A DNA stretch of 64,000 nt from Dasyornis broadbenti (lineage: Eukaryota > Chordata > Aves > Passeriformes > Dasyornithidae), in contig VZRN01001317.1 in assembly GCA_013397935.1 (NCBI GenBank), positions 2,703,461-2,767,460 on the forward strand. Reading direction: 5' to 3'. A model generated the notes under the pieces. That model saw nothing but the letters and a program-made list of their open reading frames with translations. It did not search any database and had not been told where the DNA came from. The translations under genes and the position numbers were made by a program. Shown one piece after another: positions 1-10,975 of this stretch. Every line of letters starts with the position of its first letter. The stretch's first letter is position 1.

Positions 1-15
1 ATTTCATTTCCTTAC

Positions 16-192
16 AGGCTTGGAACTGAGATCAGTATAAATAAAGATCTTTATCTGTTGATCATCCTGTGTTTCTACTGCTCCATTTGTTATCTTGTAA
101 CCAGCACCCATCAGTTGTGGTGAAAAATGCTGGTCAACATCAGGCCAAAACGCTACACCACAAGAAGCTGATAGTCTTAAAATATTAGGTAG
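16..192 (-). CDS. Candidate internal coding exon, 59 codons, gene not recognised
   Basis: Read on the minus strand, this segment is open for exactly 59 codons (177 nt, phase 0 at both ends). It begins after an acceptor-like TGTACAG and ends at CCT followed by the donor GTAAGG. The peptide starts LPNILRLSASCGVAFWP and ends IKIFIYTDLSSKP. Its composition is mixed and protein-like, with Trp, Cys, Gly and Pro spread through it, unlike the low-complexity or Leu/Ser-rich chance frames elsewhere in the window. No signal peptide, transmembrane segment or catalytic motif is visible. I do not recognise the family. The exon would belong to a gene transcribed leftwards, with the rest outside the window. 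Just upstream on the minus strand, its pyrimidine tract consists of one arm of a 41-bp inverted repeat. The plus strand is also bounded by splice-like signals here but has stops in all three frames. Chance remains possible, since 59 open codons alone is not rare. Confidence 0.45.
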
Positions 193-199
193 CTGTACA

Positions 200-240
200 T
201 TTGGAAATACTTCAAGGTAAGAACAAAACTTTTTCATTTC
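200..240 (+). repeat. Left arm of a perfect 41-bp inverted repeat
   Basis: These 41 bases are the exact reverse complement of 1976-2016. The match stops abruptly on both sides (base 199 and base 241 already disagree). On the plus strand this arm contains CTTCAAG|GTAAGAAC, a consensus splice donor. On the minus strand it supplies the pyrimidine-rich tract just before the 16-192 exon candidate. Confidence 0.92.
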
Positions 241-1975
241 CAGATACTGGAGCTATGTGAAAGATATTAAATTAAGTGCTATAGGCTGTACACCTCCCTT
301 TTGCATGTGATTCTGTTCTCAGAGTTGTGCAATCTGGTATTTCAGCTCTGTGTTTATCTCCAAAATTAATAGCAGGTAAATTTGTTCCCTTGGTGGCAGA
401 TGGTTAGCTGGCATACATGCTTTTTTATTATAATTAGTTGCTTCTCACAAAATTTGCTTTTTCCTAGTCTCAATCTATTTGGTCTTTTAATATTAGTATG
501 AAGATCTTATAATATTGTTCTGTTCAGCAAAGTGTTTTGCTTTCTTTTGCCGCATACCAGAATACAGCCATTTATAGAAAGAAAAAATTCCTTTCATATT
601 TCCTGTTATATGTTGTAGGCTTCTGATTACTTAAATATATCCTAAAATGAAATGTCACCCTGTATCTGTGCTGTGTCTTATTTGCATTCAGGAAGGCTGA
701 AATTATTTGGGGTGTAAGGCATCTGTGCTAAACTATATTGAGAGCAAGCTGTGAGCGGAGGCAAATATTGTAAAATAGGAGTGGCACCACACCTGAGTGG
801 CAGGGGTTGGTCTGGCTGTAGTGTAAATCACTTTTTGGGTTCTGGGATGGGCTGATTTCTCTTTTTTTTGTTAGTTATAAACTTGGACTTTCAGGCAAGA
901 ATGGATATTAAACCTCAATCCAATCTTCAGCATTTTAAGCACATTGATTTCTGGGGGAAATGTATGAGCAAGTACTTATGTATGCATAAATATAAAATTT
1001 AATCTCTGCAGGATAGGGGCTTTGCAATGAAACTTTGTTCCAGCTGAAGTCATTCTCTTATTCCTTGTACAGAACCAAACCCTTCCCTTCCCTTTGATGA
1101 AACTCTGTAGCTACAGGGCCTAGAATGCCCTGGATCTGAGTGGGGAGACGGGCAGCCAGCCAGCTCCTGCCTTTGAGAGTCCACTGAGACCCCAGCAGAG
1201 CAGTGCTTCTGATGCAATGTAAATACATAAAGTTAACAAAAATGTTTGCGTGATGTTTGGATTTTAATCATTCATGATTTAATATAATCAGATATATGCT
1301 ATGCTAATTAAATCAGATTCCAGACATATGCATCCCCAAAGAGAAGCACGGATGCAATAAAAAATTGGGTATGTTTACCAAACATTTACCATTTTGCATT
1401 TCAGAGTGAAATCTATGTCATTTTGGATAAAAAAAATCCACTAACAAAACAGGTTATAGTGAAGTAAAATCCGCAATATAGAAAATACAAGCTCAACAAA
1501 GAGCCTTGAGTATTGATTATGCAGTGTACTCAGCTTAAAACACGGTAAGCAACACACTGTTTTATTTCTGGATGCCAAAAGTTCTAACCAGACACCATAA
1601 CTCTGTTACAATTACTTTGAATTTTACTTATCTTACAGTTAAGGTTACTGTCCAGAGTGCAGAGAAATTGTGGTTCCTCTAAGGTTAGAGCAAACAAGAT
1701 AAAAAATCTGCAGGCAGGCACTGTCTCCACAACAGTGTTGCCTGTCTCTAGCGCTCTGCAATAAGTCCTCTTTCCCTTTTTTTCACCTGTGCTTAAAAAC
1801 CAATCCTCTAATAAGCGAGAAGGAACAAATTAAAAACATAATTAGCATCTGTGCTCTGCAAGTTGCTTTATGTGTCCTAAAGCAGGCAGTCAGTGGTCCG
1901 GCTCCGGAGAGTGTTTACTGTGGCTCACTCTGTGATACACTTTTAAATTACATCATTTAAATTAATCCTACCTAT
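241..1975. other. Noncoding, intron-like DNA
   Basis: AT-rich sequence with stops in every frame and no recognisable repeat family. If the two left-edge exons are real, this is the intron between them. The short stretch at 1130-1200 is somewhat richer in G and C but carries no open frame. Confidence 0.7.
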
Positions 1976-2016
1976 GAAATGAAAAAGTTTTGTTCTTACC
2001 TTGAAGTATTTCCAAA
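1976..2016 (-). repeat. Right arm of the 41-bp inverted repeat
   Basis: Exact reverse complement of 200-240, separated from it by about 1.74 kb. On the minus strand it holds the 3' 17 nt of the candidate microexon plus 24 nt of the intron after it. No transposon ends or target duplications are visible at its borders, so it reads as a short templated inverted copy or an assembly artefact. Confidence 0.92.
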
Positions 2017-2023
2017 GCAAGAA
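2000..2023 (-). CDS. Candidate 24-nt microexon upstream of the 16-192 exon
   Basis: On the minus strand, a pyrimidine-rich stretch ending TTATTCTTCAG is followed by 24 nt and then the strong donor AAG|GTAAGAAC. Read in phase 0 the 24 nt encode FLLWKYFK, and the length is a multiple of three, so it would join in frame to the 59-codon exon about 1.8 kb further along the minus strand. The last 17 nt and the following 24 nt of intron recur exactly, inverted, at 200-240. Seeing a duplicated donor does not prove that the exon is used. It could equally be a decoy. No gene identity is proposed. Confidence 0.28.
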
Positions 2024-3179
2024 CTGAAGAATAAGGGCATCAAAAGTAAAATGTTGTTACTTTTTAAATGATTAGGTTTATTGCTTATGCAATTTGGTAG
2101 AAACCCAGCCCTCTGTATCCACGTCACTATAATCCATTTTTCTCTCCACACCTCAGAAGTCTGATTTTTCTTGGATTTTATTAAATGCTCTTAAAATACC
2201 TTGCTTCCTTCCAGCTAAATCAAATACTCACTGAACCCAATCCTCCACTTAATTTAAATTTAACGTATCTTTTTGGTTCTGGCTGGGTTAAAGTTTCTAT
2301 TCTTTAGCTCAACCTTTGCTATTATGGTGTGTCCATATTGCAGAGTCCTGCTGCTTTGCTGTACAATATGTCAGACTTAAGATCTAATGGACTTGTCTTA
2401 TGAAAATATAATTCAATACATCCACATACTGGTGGTAAGTTTGTAGACAATTTTCTTTCTTTTGTCATCCTCTTCATATGAAAAAAGAAAAAAAAAAAAA
2501 GCTATTAATGCAGCAGCTCTGTGTGGGCTAATCACTATAGTGGTGAGATTTTTTCATTCTCTTGCACAGAATCAAAGTCAGTCTATTAAAGTACCAGGAA
2601 AAGGCATAAATGACAGCACTTGGCATTCAGATTCTTAATATTCCTTGAGATCACAATCTTGGCTATGATGAAGTCAACAGCAAAGCTACTGTTGATGGGA
2701 TCTGAACTTGGATTTGATGACTGAGATACGAAGGAAGCACTTGGCACTGACTGTGAGTAAGGGAATTAGCTAATAGCAGAAAAAAAATTTTACTTAGTTT
2801 TTGAAGAATAAGAGCTCTGCTTCTCATAGTGAATAAAGTGCCTGGAGTAGGAGGACAAGATTACACTCTTAATATGAACACTTTGAGAAAATTCTGAAAT
2901 TCATGTTGTTTGGGTACAGTCAATAGATGAAGGTTTGAAAAATTAAACTATTTTAATTGGCTAGATGTTAAGACTGAGTCCTGACTTATTTCCTGTTCTC
3001 ATTAATTTCCAAAAGAAGCATTCCTGTTGATTTGAAAATAAATTTGATTTCCAAATTATGACGTCTTATTGGAAGACCAGGAGTTCCATTGACTTCAATG
3101 GTATGAACCTATTATATATTTCTAACAAAACACACACAGCAGTCCATAGGCTGGTTGGATTTTATTACCAATTCACAGT
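2024..3179. other. Noncoding, intron-like DNA
   Basis: AT-rich, with an A-run at 2488-2500. A donor-like GTAAGT follows CTGGTG near 2436, but the segment before it is closed in all three frames. Nothing else is recognised before the LTR. Confidence 0.65.
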
Positions 3180-3716
3180 TGGCCTCGTTTTAGCTGGGAT
3201 AGAGGTCATTTTCCTAATGCCTTGTGCAGTGCTGTGATTTGGACTGAGCACGAGGATAACGTTCATAACCCACTGATGTTTAGTTGCTGCTGAGCAGTGC
3301 TCCCTCTCAAAGGCTTTTGAGTTCCCATGCTCTGACAGCAAAGCCAGGAGGGAGCATGGCCAGGACAGCTGACCCAGACTGGCCAAGGGGAGACTCCACA
3401 CCATGGACCATCCTGCCCAGGACACAAACTGGGGGAGCTGGCTGGGGGCAGTCCCTGCTGGTTGGGTACAGGCTGGGCTTCAAGCCGCAGGTGCTGAGCA
3501 GTCGTGTCATGCATCACCTGTTTCTCTCGGGGTTTATTCCTCTCCCTCCTTTTTATTTCTATTAGTAATAGTAGTATAGGCATATTTTCTTTAGTTTCAA
3601 TTATTAAACTGTTCTTACCTCAGCCTGTGAGATCTTTACCTTTTCTTTCCTATTCTCTCCCCACAGGGCAGCAGAGGTGGGCGAGTGAGTTCAGCGCCTG
3701 GGATTAAACCTTGACA
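3180..3716 (+). mobile_element. Solo LTR of an avian endogenous retrovirus (diverged)
   Basis: The block begins with TG (tggcctcgttttagctggga) and ends with CA (ggattaaaccttgaca). In between it follows the same order of landmarks as the copy at 15224-15741: the 'gctgggatagag' start, 'gttgctgctgagcagtgct', a GC-rich middle with 'ggacagctgacccagactgg', a late ATTAAA polyadenylation signal (3603-3608), then a pyrimidine run and a 'ggattaaacc' end. This layout matches the LTRs abundant in passerine and other bird genomes. No gag, pol or env coding sequence is attached, so it is a solo LTR or a remnant. I could not see a clear target-site duplication. Several open frames here on both strands (for example 3263-3583 minus) are by-products of its GC-rich middle and are not genes. 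Confidence 0.72.
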
Positions 3717-6700
3717 ATGGCACATTAATTAGCTGGAAAGTCACTTTATTTTCTCTAATCTAGCTATCAAATTTCTGTCCCCCACAAGTACTCTTGAAAT
3801 GCCAGCCTTCTGCCAAGTTGTTTCTTATGCTTGCAGTATTTCTGGCATTCTGTCTTCCACGTGGGAGGAAAAATATTGTCCTAATCAGCACACTTCATAG
3901 ATCCTGTAAATAAAATTAGAACAAAACTTGCAGTGTGGTCAGACTCAGATTTTTTGTCTCTTCTTTTTTTTCATTGACTTTCTTCTATTTTGTTGCTTTC
4001 AGTTTCAGGAAGGAGGCAAAGGGGATTAATTTCACCCCAAAATTTTATTATGCATGTTTCTAAAGCGTACCACACATATGACAGAACTAGACAGTACTCC
4101 TGAGAAATATCTTTATAAATCAGAACCGGTCTAGTATCCTTCCATTTCCAGTAATGTAGTAGTCAGAGTAGATTTTCATGGAATTTGTACAGGATTTCTC
4201 TGTATCTACAGATTCCTTTAAAAAACATGAAGAAGAAATAATTTTGCCTTTATTGAAGTTCTAATATTGAATTATTTACCATGGCTTCTTTGGCTTCAAA
4301 TTTAGCAGAGAATAGACAATGTAAGAATTAAGAACATTTATAAATCTATTATGAGTTCATCGTCTGGACACTGCCAGGACAGAAAATTAGAAATATTCAG
4401 TGTAAACCTAATTTAATTGGATTTAAGTAAAGATGCTATCAGCTCATATTTCTAACACACAAGATGAATGAAAATCAAATAAAAAGTTGTAATAACATAT
4501 GAAAATGAAAAAAATAGTTGTGGGTCCCTGTCTGATGAAAGTAATGGGAAACATAGAAAAAAATATACTTTTTTGAAATTAATTAAGATCTAGGGGTTAT
4601 AATGGAGAAACTAAAGGAAAGACTTCCATTCCTTAGATCATGGTGCATAGGCTCTGTTTTCTGCAAGAGGAATTAAATCTAAATCATAAATTCAAAGTAG
4701 TAGTACAAATCTATGTCTTTCTTCTTGGAGTGAGCAGAAATTAGAGGCAGTATTTTTTTTTTTTTTTTCCCCTTTCTCCGAGGGAAAGATTTGTGCTATG
4801 ATAAAGATTTTGAAACCTTCCAAGTGGGGTGTATGGCTATATCCTTGTGACTAAAATGCAATTAGTAGAGCTAAACTTAGTTCTCTTCCCTCTAGTAGCA
4901 GAAAATGAGTTTAGCTCTATCTGCAGTGGGAGAGGCAAGCAGCTGGTGTGCTAAGACCATTGCCAAAGTAGTCAGACGTGTGGCATTATTTTTTAATGCA
5001 TGGTATCAAGAGCTTTGCCTTCCTGGCCTGAAAGATGAATGTTTTACCATTAAAACCAGACAGATAAATGTGATCTTTTTGTAGAAAATTTCAACTTTGG
5101 TATGACAACACTGAAAAAAAGAAAACTGTTTCCTGAATTCCATGAGTCTAAACCGCAAAGTATTGATTCAGGTGTCTCCAAGTTTTGTCAGACTGGTGCC
5201 GTCTGTGCAGTCAGTGTTGGGCCCGTCAGGGTCCCCAAGAAGCGTTCTGGCTTCTCCTGCTGACCTTTCTTGTGGTTTTGCCCTGGCTGTGATGTCCAGC
5301 GAAGATGCAGAGCAGATGTGGAATATAGGACGGGACAGGGCAGAAGGCATTTTAACTCTATTTCCATATAGCACATCTAGAGATGATTCAATTGCTTGCT
5401 TGGGGTGAGTGGGGAATTCAAAGGGGAGCAAAAGGAAAGATTAAGAGCTTAAAATGGTTCATCTGCAGTAAAAATTACCTTTTTTCTAATGCATACTTAT
5501 TTGACAAAAAGCATTCTCCAGTTATGAAAAAAAAAAAAAATTAGTGGAAAGCCATATTTTCCATTAAAGTCAGTTTCAAGGAAGACTTTCTCATCAAAAC
5601 TTTTACTGTGTACTCTTTGATTTGGCTCACACTGACACATGAAGCTGTTATTGACCAGAATTATGAAATGGGGCTTTTTTTTTTAAGCAGTCATTTACTC
5701 AGCTACTGGCACACTCTTCCAAGAAAGTCTTTCTGGGGATTTTGCCATTCTTGTCTAAGTAAAATTAATAATAAATAAATAAAGCATGTAAAATAAAATA
5801 AGCAAACTGAACTCAAAAGACATCCAAACTGAAGATGTCAGAACCTGTTTGCTTTTAACCAGACCCTTGAAGTCTGAGAAGGTAAATGCTCTCATTCCCT
5901 GCAATTCTGATGTTGAAATCATGTAGCCAAAGCTGCTTCAAACTGGCATGGAACAGCAGCAGTATTTCAATGCAGCATCAGGGTTCATTTAAACAGCAGA
6001 GAGCTTGGTTGCCTCACTTCTGCCTAATTACAAAGACCAGGAAGAAATTTAAGAAAACAAAATACTAATATCAATCAATATCTATTTTCCACTGCAGATT
6101 ACACTGTCAAAAAAACCTGCACTGCTGCAGGACTCTGCCACAAAAACAAAGAAAGAAGAGAAGAAAAAAGCAAACACATTCCAAAAACTATTTTCATGTT
6201 GTTTGGGAAGTAATGATTCATCTCCTGTGATGGCTGAGCCACCTTTTTAAAATTAATTAAGCTGTAAGCTCATTTAAAAGACAGTTATTAAGAGCGGCTG
6301 CAAACATTCCTAGGGAGATAGTGATTTTGCTGTCTACTCACTAAACATCAGTTTATGTGATTAAGTATGTATCAATGAAAGAAAAAAAGAAAAAACTATG
6401 GTTAGTTCCAAATCATGGCACTTTTTGAAACGTGAGTGCTATTCCCTATTTTCTGAATATTGTGACTGAGGTGCACACAACCTCTAGGACCCTTGAGGGG
6501 TCAGGGAAAGAGCAGCATTTGTCCTATATGCTTCCAAATTACTGCTAATGAATATACTGATTCTTGAAAATCAGCATAGAAAATGAGGTTACATGATAGA
6601 GGAAATTTAACTTAATCTCTTCAAACTTTGCTATTTATTCATTTGTGCAGAAAGTTTCTACTTTGAGTTTGTATCAATAACCACCATTAGAAACTGGATT

Positions 6701-8737
6701 CTATCCTCTGCTCACAAGTGCCCTGGGTAATTATTGGAGGTGCTTAATGGAGGACTAAACAAAATAAGGGAAGTGAGAAAGGATGTCTGGGACCGATAAA
6801 AAAGCCTAGAAACTTAAAATAGGTAGAGAATATCCTGGCTGCTTCCTGAGAGGCCTGGAGCCTACAGGCCTTTGGAGGGAAGGTGAGGCTGTGAGTTGGG
6901 CACAGACCCCAATGGGGAGGTGTCTGCAGAAAAAGGGATTTTTGGGGGAAGAAACACACATTTGTGTCCTCAACACGTTGTGAGCTCTGAGCTCCCAAAT
7001 ACTTTTTGGAAATGTCCAAGTTTATGGTTCAACTTCCCAAGAGTTTCCTCATGCCTGCTCCCCTGTACCCCCAAAATCCATAGAATGGACCAATTTTAAG
7101 TTTTCTGAGCAAAGAGTTTTGGTACAAGGTCAGTGTTTAGGATTTCACCCTCTACCCTTCAAATCCCGCTACAGGCACCTCATCCTGCAGCTCTTTAAAA
7201 TCTATCCACAGTGTTTGTGTGTCTCGGCTAATCTCTGTGTCTCTGAGACAATGGAACAGAACTGCTCAAAAATTAAACACATCCCTTCAATCACTGGAGG
7301 ACGAACAGTGACAACACTAAATACCTATTTTACAAGGGTTTGGAGTGACAAATACCTTTAGGAGGACATTTCCTAATGTGCCTCTTCAGGGAACATTATT
7401 GCCTGCCCGAAAACATGTTTCTGCTTCATTACTGGTATTTATGCACAATACCAACTTAAACAACCGTTCAGTTTAATTCGGTGCATTTCTGGTTTCCTCA
7501 AGTTAGCTCTGTGATTCATTGTGGGCATAAAACATTAATAAGCATCTAATTAAACATATAATTCATTGAGATTAATTGTGGGAATTAATCTCAGTAAAAG
7601 TCTGTGTCCCAAAGTAAGATCTTTTCCTAGTGAAGATACACACCATGAAAAATGACACAATATATCTTCTTTTATCATAAAATTAGATAAAAGTAAAACA
7701 TGGTAATTGTTGTTTGTTATAACAGGGCATAGTGGAGAAATGAGAGAATTAAGGACAGAAAATAACATATATTATCTTAATAACTATTTGAACTCATGAC
7801 TGGTTAACATTAGACTCTGGGATTAAAAAAATAAATCTAACCATGTCCCATGTACACATCTCAGGAAAATTTCTGCATTATACAAAATCCTAAGCCCAGA
7901 GAAATGGAAGTTTTGTTGAAGGGCAAGTGAGTGTAAATGGAAGGGAACAGGACTTTTGAGATGTTTTCAAACATCTAAATAGGCTTGTCATCGACCGCAT
8001 TCATGCTGAAACTGACAGGGCTTTGATTAGCCAGCAAAAGATGATCTATTTGCCAGTGGATGTATTTATGTTTCTCAGTTTTTGCTGCTTCTATTTTTGT
8101 CAGTACTTTTGTTCCTTTTTGATACAGGAGTTCTTCATAGATGAAAAATAGTTCTGTGGTAGCAACTCATGTTGTGACCTGAAAGAGCTTTTAAAGTATT
8201 TTATCGAGTTCCTAAAAGGATATTCCAGGTTAGCCGATGTTTAGACTTGCCCTAGGTCAAGTAGTTTTGGTATTTGGAAACCATTTACAGAAGTCCAGGG
8301 CGGTGGTTTTCATGCAAGGCGTAGAGAGCATTTCACTCCACACCTTGTGCGCTGTTGCCAAGGTGGTAATTCTATAGTAGAGCACAATGGAGCTCCAGAA
8401 AGGGGACTGGAAAGTGCAGGAGCTGCTTGAAGTAGCAGTGGGACATTTGAAAACTCAGAGCGCAACTGCTGGTGCTGGAATTTGTCAGGAAGTTTAACCA
8501 TGCCCTTGTACTGTGTGTCTGATAACCTCAGCTGCTGTAGATCTTTTGTGCTTCACCCCAAGTCTAAGAGCAACTTACCAAATGCAGAATTTCCCTGCTT
8601 TTTATGCTGTTACAGCTCTGAGGTCAAGCATTTTCAAGTTGAATTTGGTCACCACTTTTCGGATGCACTTTGAAATTACTTGTCCTCTCTTCCTTCCCTA
8701 CATAATAAGAGGAAGCTTGGCAGATCTACTCACAGGG
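3717..8737. other. Noncoding DNA, no gene recognised
   Basis: AT-rich intron or intergenic sequence. It holds homopolymers (T-run 4753-4768, A-run 5527-5540) and a short AATA-rich patch near 5765-5800. An 88-codon frame at 5142-5408 ends near a GGTGAGT but shows no protein character that I recognise. No further repeat family was identified. Confidence 0.65.
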
Positions 8738-8776
8738 ATAAGAGAAGCTATAAGAGAAGCTGTTATAAGAGAAGCT
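8738..8776 (+). repeat. Short tandem repeat, 12-bp unit ataagagaagct
   Basis: Three exact copies of the 12-mer lie at 8738-8749, 8750-8761 and 8765-8776. The first two abut and the third follows a 3-base spacer. An imperfect fourth copy with one inserted G is at 8705-8717. Confidence 0.85.
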
Positions 8777-10890
8777 GGACCGGGTTGTACATGGTTTTTG
8801 ACCTACTCATCACCTTGTATCAAAAGCTTAGATATGAGTTCTCAAAAAAAAAAAACAAAACCAACAACTTGTCTGTCTAATTCTTATCTAATTCTTACTC
8901 TTATACCATTTCTATGTTAATGATATTCCTAACTGTCACACATTAAAACAGTGAGGCACTTCTGCAAATGAATTATTCCTTCCTGAAAGCAGCATACAGC
9001 ACTCCTCAAACAAGGTAATAAAGCTCTGTCGAGATGTAATTCTTTTCTGTAAGACATTGCTTGCTCATTCTGGAATCATTAAAAATCAACCACCAAATCA
9101 ATGAGTCTCATTAGAAATCTGTCTTTTTGCTTAATGCTATTGATTTAATCTGTTTTAGAAATCCCTATTAACCATTAGTTAATTAAACACATGACAGTTA
9201 TATAGATTAGGTAAACCTGACTGCTATCTCAGGAAGCTCAGAATAGATTAAGCGATTATCATGTAAGATTCTTTTAATTAAAAGACACAGTTTAGATATC
9301 TCGTACCCTCTAAGGCTTATATAATAAAGTCTTCAACCAACAGTAATTATATATTGGTAATACATTTATTGATATACAAAAAAAAATGAAATAAGTGCCT
9401 GATAGGTTAGAAAACAGCTTGTGCTGTTGGTACAGTGACCTGCATAAAACTGAAAGGCAATGATTTCCTGAAGAAATGTATTTCTGTGTGACAAATGCAT
9501 AATTCCCGAGGCTTGCAATCAGGTTCCAAGAGGCCAATAGTGTGTGGGAGTAACTGATGGATCCAATGCAGCCTTGGACTCCTCTGAATCCTACAACATC
9601 TGCCCTTTAGTGATTGTCTGTAGTGATCCTGGCACCCAGAGCCTCTTCTCTTGACTCAGTCTCCAATTCTTCAAATGCCTCTCAGAAAGGGAGGCATGAA
9701 CTGAGGAAAGCTTGTTTCTTCCTCTTGTCTCTCCCTTTCTGACGTTTAATACCCGTCAGTATTTAATAGTTGCAAATGGCTTCTTCTATTGAAAAAAAGC
9801 AGGGGTTAGGACTAGGCCATCTATAAATCCCATTCCATTGCCTATTCTGAGATGAAAGAAAATATCTAGTAAAAATTAGCTGTGTTTCAGTGATTTTTCA
9901 GAATAAGAATTCAAGTAATACCAAACCTGGAACAGAACAGATTTCCTCTGGGATATAAACCTGAGATTTCCAAACAAATTACATTTTGAATATTTAGTAA
10001 TGTTTCTTAAAAATTGGCTTATTCCTCAATTTTCATCTGTCTTTTTAGAAAAAGAGAGCTGAATTTTGTTTTTGCAACATTAAAATATTAAAAAGGAGCG
10101 CTTTCTAAACCATTGTTCCATTGTTTAATTCGTACTCGAAGAGATGGCAAAACAGAGGAAGAAAAGTGTCAGTTCTGGCTTATTTCTGTTGCCACATAAT
10201 TGTACTGAATTGTTGATGGTTCCCTGTGAAATCCAGCTGAATGAAATGCCCTGAAATAGTAGTGTTTGCTCTAAATAGGTTTAATTTTGTGTTTCTTGTT
10301 CACTAATAATTGAAAAGAAGACACTTTACTTGTGTGGTGGGTTTCCTTAGCTCTAAATACTCTTTCTCTTCTTTTTGGGTTCTTTTCAAATGAAACAGTC
10401 TGTGCTTCCATTGCGGAACACAGTGTACTGGGAAGCACTGCTGGAAATTAATTAATTGAATAATTTCTAAATCCGTTGTTTAGGCTCCGTCTGTGAAAAG
10501 ACTTGAGTGCTGTAACGCTCAGCACCTAAAATGATATTTAAATGCATTTTTAAATCCAGTTCCCTAGACAAATTAGGCTAGAAAGCTTTCACTCTTCCCT
10601 CATGAACCGTTCCTAGCGATTCTCTTTTCAAAGCTTTCTTCCTACACATCACAATTGTTTTAAGTGTAATTATACTGTACTACTATTACACTGAAATTAA
10701 AAATGCTCTTTTATTGTTTTGCATATGCTTTCCTGAAACATCTCATTTCTTTCACTGTTAAAAGGCCCATCTGACATACGTATTTCTGTGAGAATGGCAG
10801 CTACAGGGGTTTATGACTCCTGGAACTTCCTCAAAATGTTGCCAACAGAGAAAGAGTTTTTACCATGGGTACTCCCTCCTCACCTCTGCC
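8777..10890. other. Noncoding DNA, no gene recognised
   Basis: AT-rich sequence with an A-run near 8846-8857 and many short AT motifs. No convincing exon, RNA gene or repeat family was found. Confidence 0.65.
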
Positions 10891-10975
10891 TATACATGCA
10901 CATACATAGGCACACATGTATAGGTGTGTGCATATGTATATATATATGTGTGTGTATGTGCGCGTGTGTGCATGA
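10891..10975 (+). repeat. Interrupted TG/TA/CA microsatellite
   Basis: Alternating purine-pyrimidine dinucleotides run through the block: CA-rich at the left, tatatatata in the middle, then tgtgtgta, a short gcgcg and tgtgtgcatg at the right. The frames crossing it (rich in His, Tyr, Ile and Cys) are repeat artefacts. The pattern is typical of an old, interrupted vertebrate dinucleotide repeat. Confidence 0.9.

Noticed and set aside
2360..2440. Donor-like CTGGTG|GTAAGT with an upstream acceptor-like CAG
   Set aside because: All three frames between the two signals contain stops.
5142..5408. 88-codon plus-strand frame ending near GGTGAGT
   Set aside because: No supporting acceptor, no recognisable protein and the opposite strand is equally open.
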